Positions 4,944 to 5,645 of a DNA stretch of 5,645 bases are shown here, one piece after another. Both the position numbers and the translations under genes were made by a program. This stretch comes from Patescibacteria group bacterium (GTDB taxonomy: Bacteria > Patescibacteriota > Patescibacteriia > S139-126), in assembly GCA_015485755.1 (NCBI GenBank), contig WFTD01000007.1, positions 1 through 5,645 of the forward strand, read 5' to 3'. Position 1 is the first letter of the stretch. Each line of letters begins with the position of its first letter. Below the pieces are notes generated by a model. It searched no databases. It was not told the DNA's origin and was given only the letters and a program-made list of their open reading frames with translations.

Positions 4944-5645
4944 GACAGAATTGCAACCACATATAAAATTAAAAAAAGGCGATATAGCTCCCTATGTTTT
5001 AATACCAGGTGATCCGGGACGAGTAAGAATGATAGCTTCTCACTGGCAAGAAGCAAGAGAAATTATGTTTAATCGTGAATTTTTGACAATGACAGGGGTG
5101 TATAATGGTATTCCTATATCGGCTGTATCTACTGGGATTGGTTGTCCTTCAGCAGCTATTGCCGTGGAAGAGCTTGCTAATATAGGAGCGCAGGTATTGA
5201 TTAGAGTGGGGACCTGTGGAGCCTTAAGAGAAGAGATTAAGGTAGGTGATCTGATTATTCCTAATAGAGCTTTAAGGCAAGACGGAACAACTAAAGAATA
5301 TGTTGATTCAAAAAAACAAGCAATACCAGATGATGATGTTTATAATAAATTAATTCAAGCAGCAGAAAAGCTTGATTATCGTTACTTTACTGGCGTAAAC
5401 AGAACCCATGATGCTTTTTATGAACCAATAGATAATTTTTTAAACTTGCAAAAATTGCCAGAATATGAGCAGGGTGATTTGATAAGTTCGGAAATCGAGT
5501 GTTCAGCTGTTTTTCTTGTTGGAGGGTTCAGATCTATCAAGACCGGAGCTGTTTTAGCTGTTAACACAGAAGAACCTTTGAATTTAATTGCAAAAAATCC
5601 AGCAATGATTTATCATCTAGAAACAGCCGGAGACGGGATTAGTGG
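4942..5645 (+). CDS. nucleoside phosphorylase, NP-I family, uridine-phosphorylase-like (3' end cut by window)
   Basis: The frame is open from ATG 4942 to the window end (234 codons, no stop), so only part of the gene is shown. It belongs to the NP-I phosphorylases, which split nucleosides with phosphate into a base and (deoxy)ribose 1-phosphate. The phosphate site matches E. coli uridine phosphorylase with a constant offset of three: Gly23 and Arg27 (PGDPGRV), Arg45, Arg88 and Thr91 (RVGTCGA). The block SEIECSAVF (183-191) is the ribose-site EMES motif with Ile for Met. By the same alignment the uracil-contacting Gln166 and Arg168 of the E. coli enzyme are Ile163 and Asn165 here (FYEPIDNF), so base specificity is probably not classical uridine. 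An in-frame ATG at 4921 would add seven residues. 4942 is preferred because MTELQPHIKLKKGD matches the usual family N-terminus. There is no Shine-Dalgarno. About 15-25 C-terminal residues are likely missing. Confidence 0.9.
   Translation, partial: MTELQPHIKLKKGDIAPYVLIPGDPGRVRMIASHWQEAREIMFNREFLTMTGVYNGIPISAVSTGIGCPSAAIAVEELANIGAQVLIRVGTCGALREEIKVGDLIIPNRALRQDGTTKEYVDSKKQAIPDDDVYNKLIQAAEKLDYRYFTGVNRTHDAFYEPIDNFLNLQKLPEYEQGDLISSEIECSAVFLVGGFRSIKTGAVLAVNTEEPLNLIAKNPAMIYHLETAGDGIS

Noticed and set aside
4673..5056. Minus-strand 127-codon open frame spanning the lipoprotein end and the phosphorylase start
   Set aside because: It overlaps two well-supported genes, and its hydrophobic look comes from antisense reading of AT-rich codons.

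Overview
The window reads as a compact, AT-rich bacterial chromosome segment, most likely from a Patescibacteria (CPR) genome of the Parcubacteria type. This is inferred from gene content and style: a long-form LOG protein, a short transaldolase, an archaeal-type bifunctional phosphoglucose/phosphomannose isomerase, a SurA-N protein without a parvulin domain, several genes without a Shine-Dalgarno sequence, and tight spacing. TGA acts as a stop at 4266-4268, directly before an intrinsic terminator, so the TGA-glycine code of Gracilibacteria and SR1 is unlikely. No rRNA, tRNA, CRISPR array, insertion sequence or phage gene was seen.

Layout. (1) 3-2572, plus strand: three closely packed metabolic genes, a LOG-family phosphoribohydrolase (5' end outside the window), a transaldolase (one-base overlap) and a PGI/PMI (9-base gap). 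(2) 2610-2635: a hairpin terminator that serves mainly the convergent minus-strand gene. (3) 2640-3056, minus strand: an unrecognised small membrane protein with its own good promoter and Shine-Dalgarno. (4) 3057-3197: a divergent intergenic region with one promoter facing each way. (5) 3198-4268, plus strand: a membrane-anchored SurA-N protein and a small four-cysteine putative zinc protein, closed by a strong terminator at 4285-4309. (6) 4337-4864: a lipoprotein. (7) 4942 to the window end: a nucleoside phosphorylase, cut by the edge, behind a leader rich in repeats and with a palindrome over its start codon.

How the genes may work together. LOG proteins release ribose 5-phosphate from nucleoside monophosphates, transaldolase works in the non-oxidative pentose phosphate pathway, and PGI interconverts fructose 6-phosphate and glucose 6-phosphate. 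The first three genes could therefore form a short route linking nucleotide breakdown to central sugar phosphates. The nucleoside phosphorylase at the far end fits the same salvage theme but is a separate transcription unit. The middle genes look like envelope functions: a membrane protein, a membrane-tethered chaperone-like protein and a lipoprotein. No clearly new system is evident. The points most worth following are the altered base-pocket residues of the phosphorylase, its repeat-rich leader, the parvulin-less SurA paired with a cysteine protein, and the orphan membrane gene.
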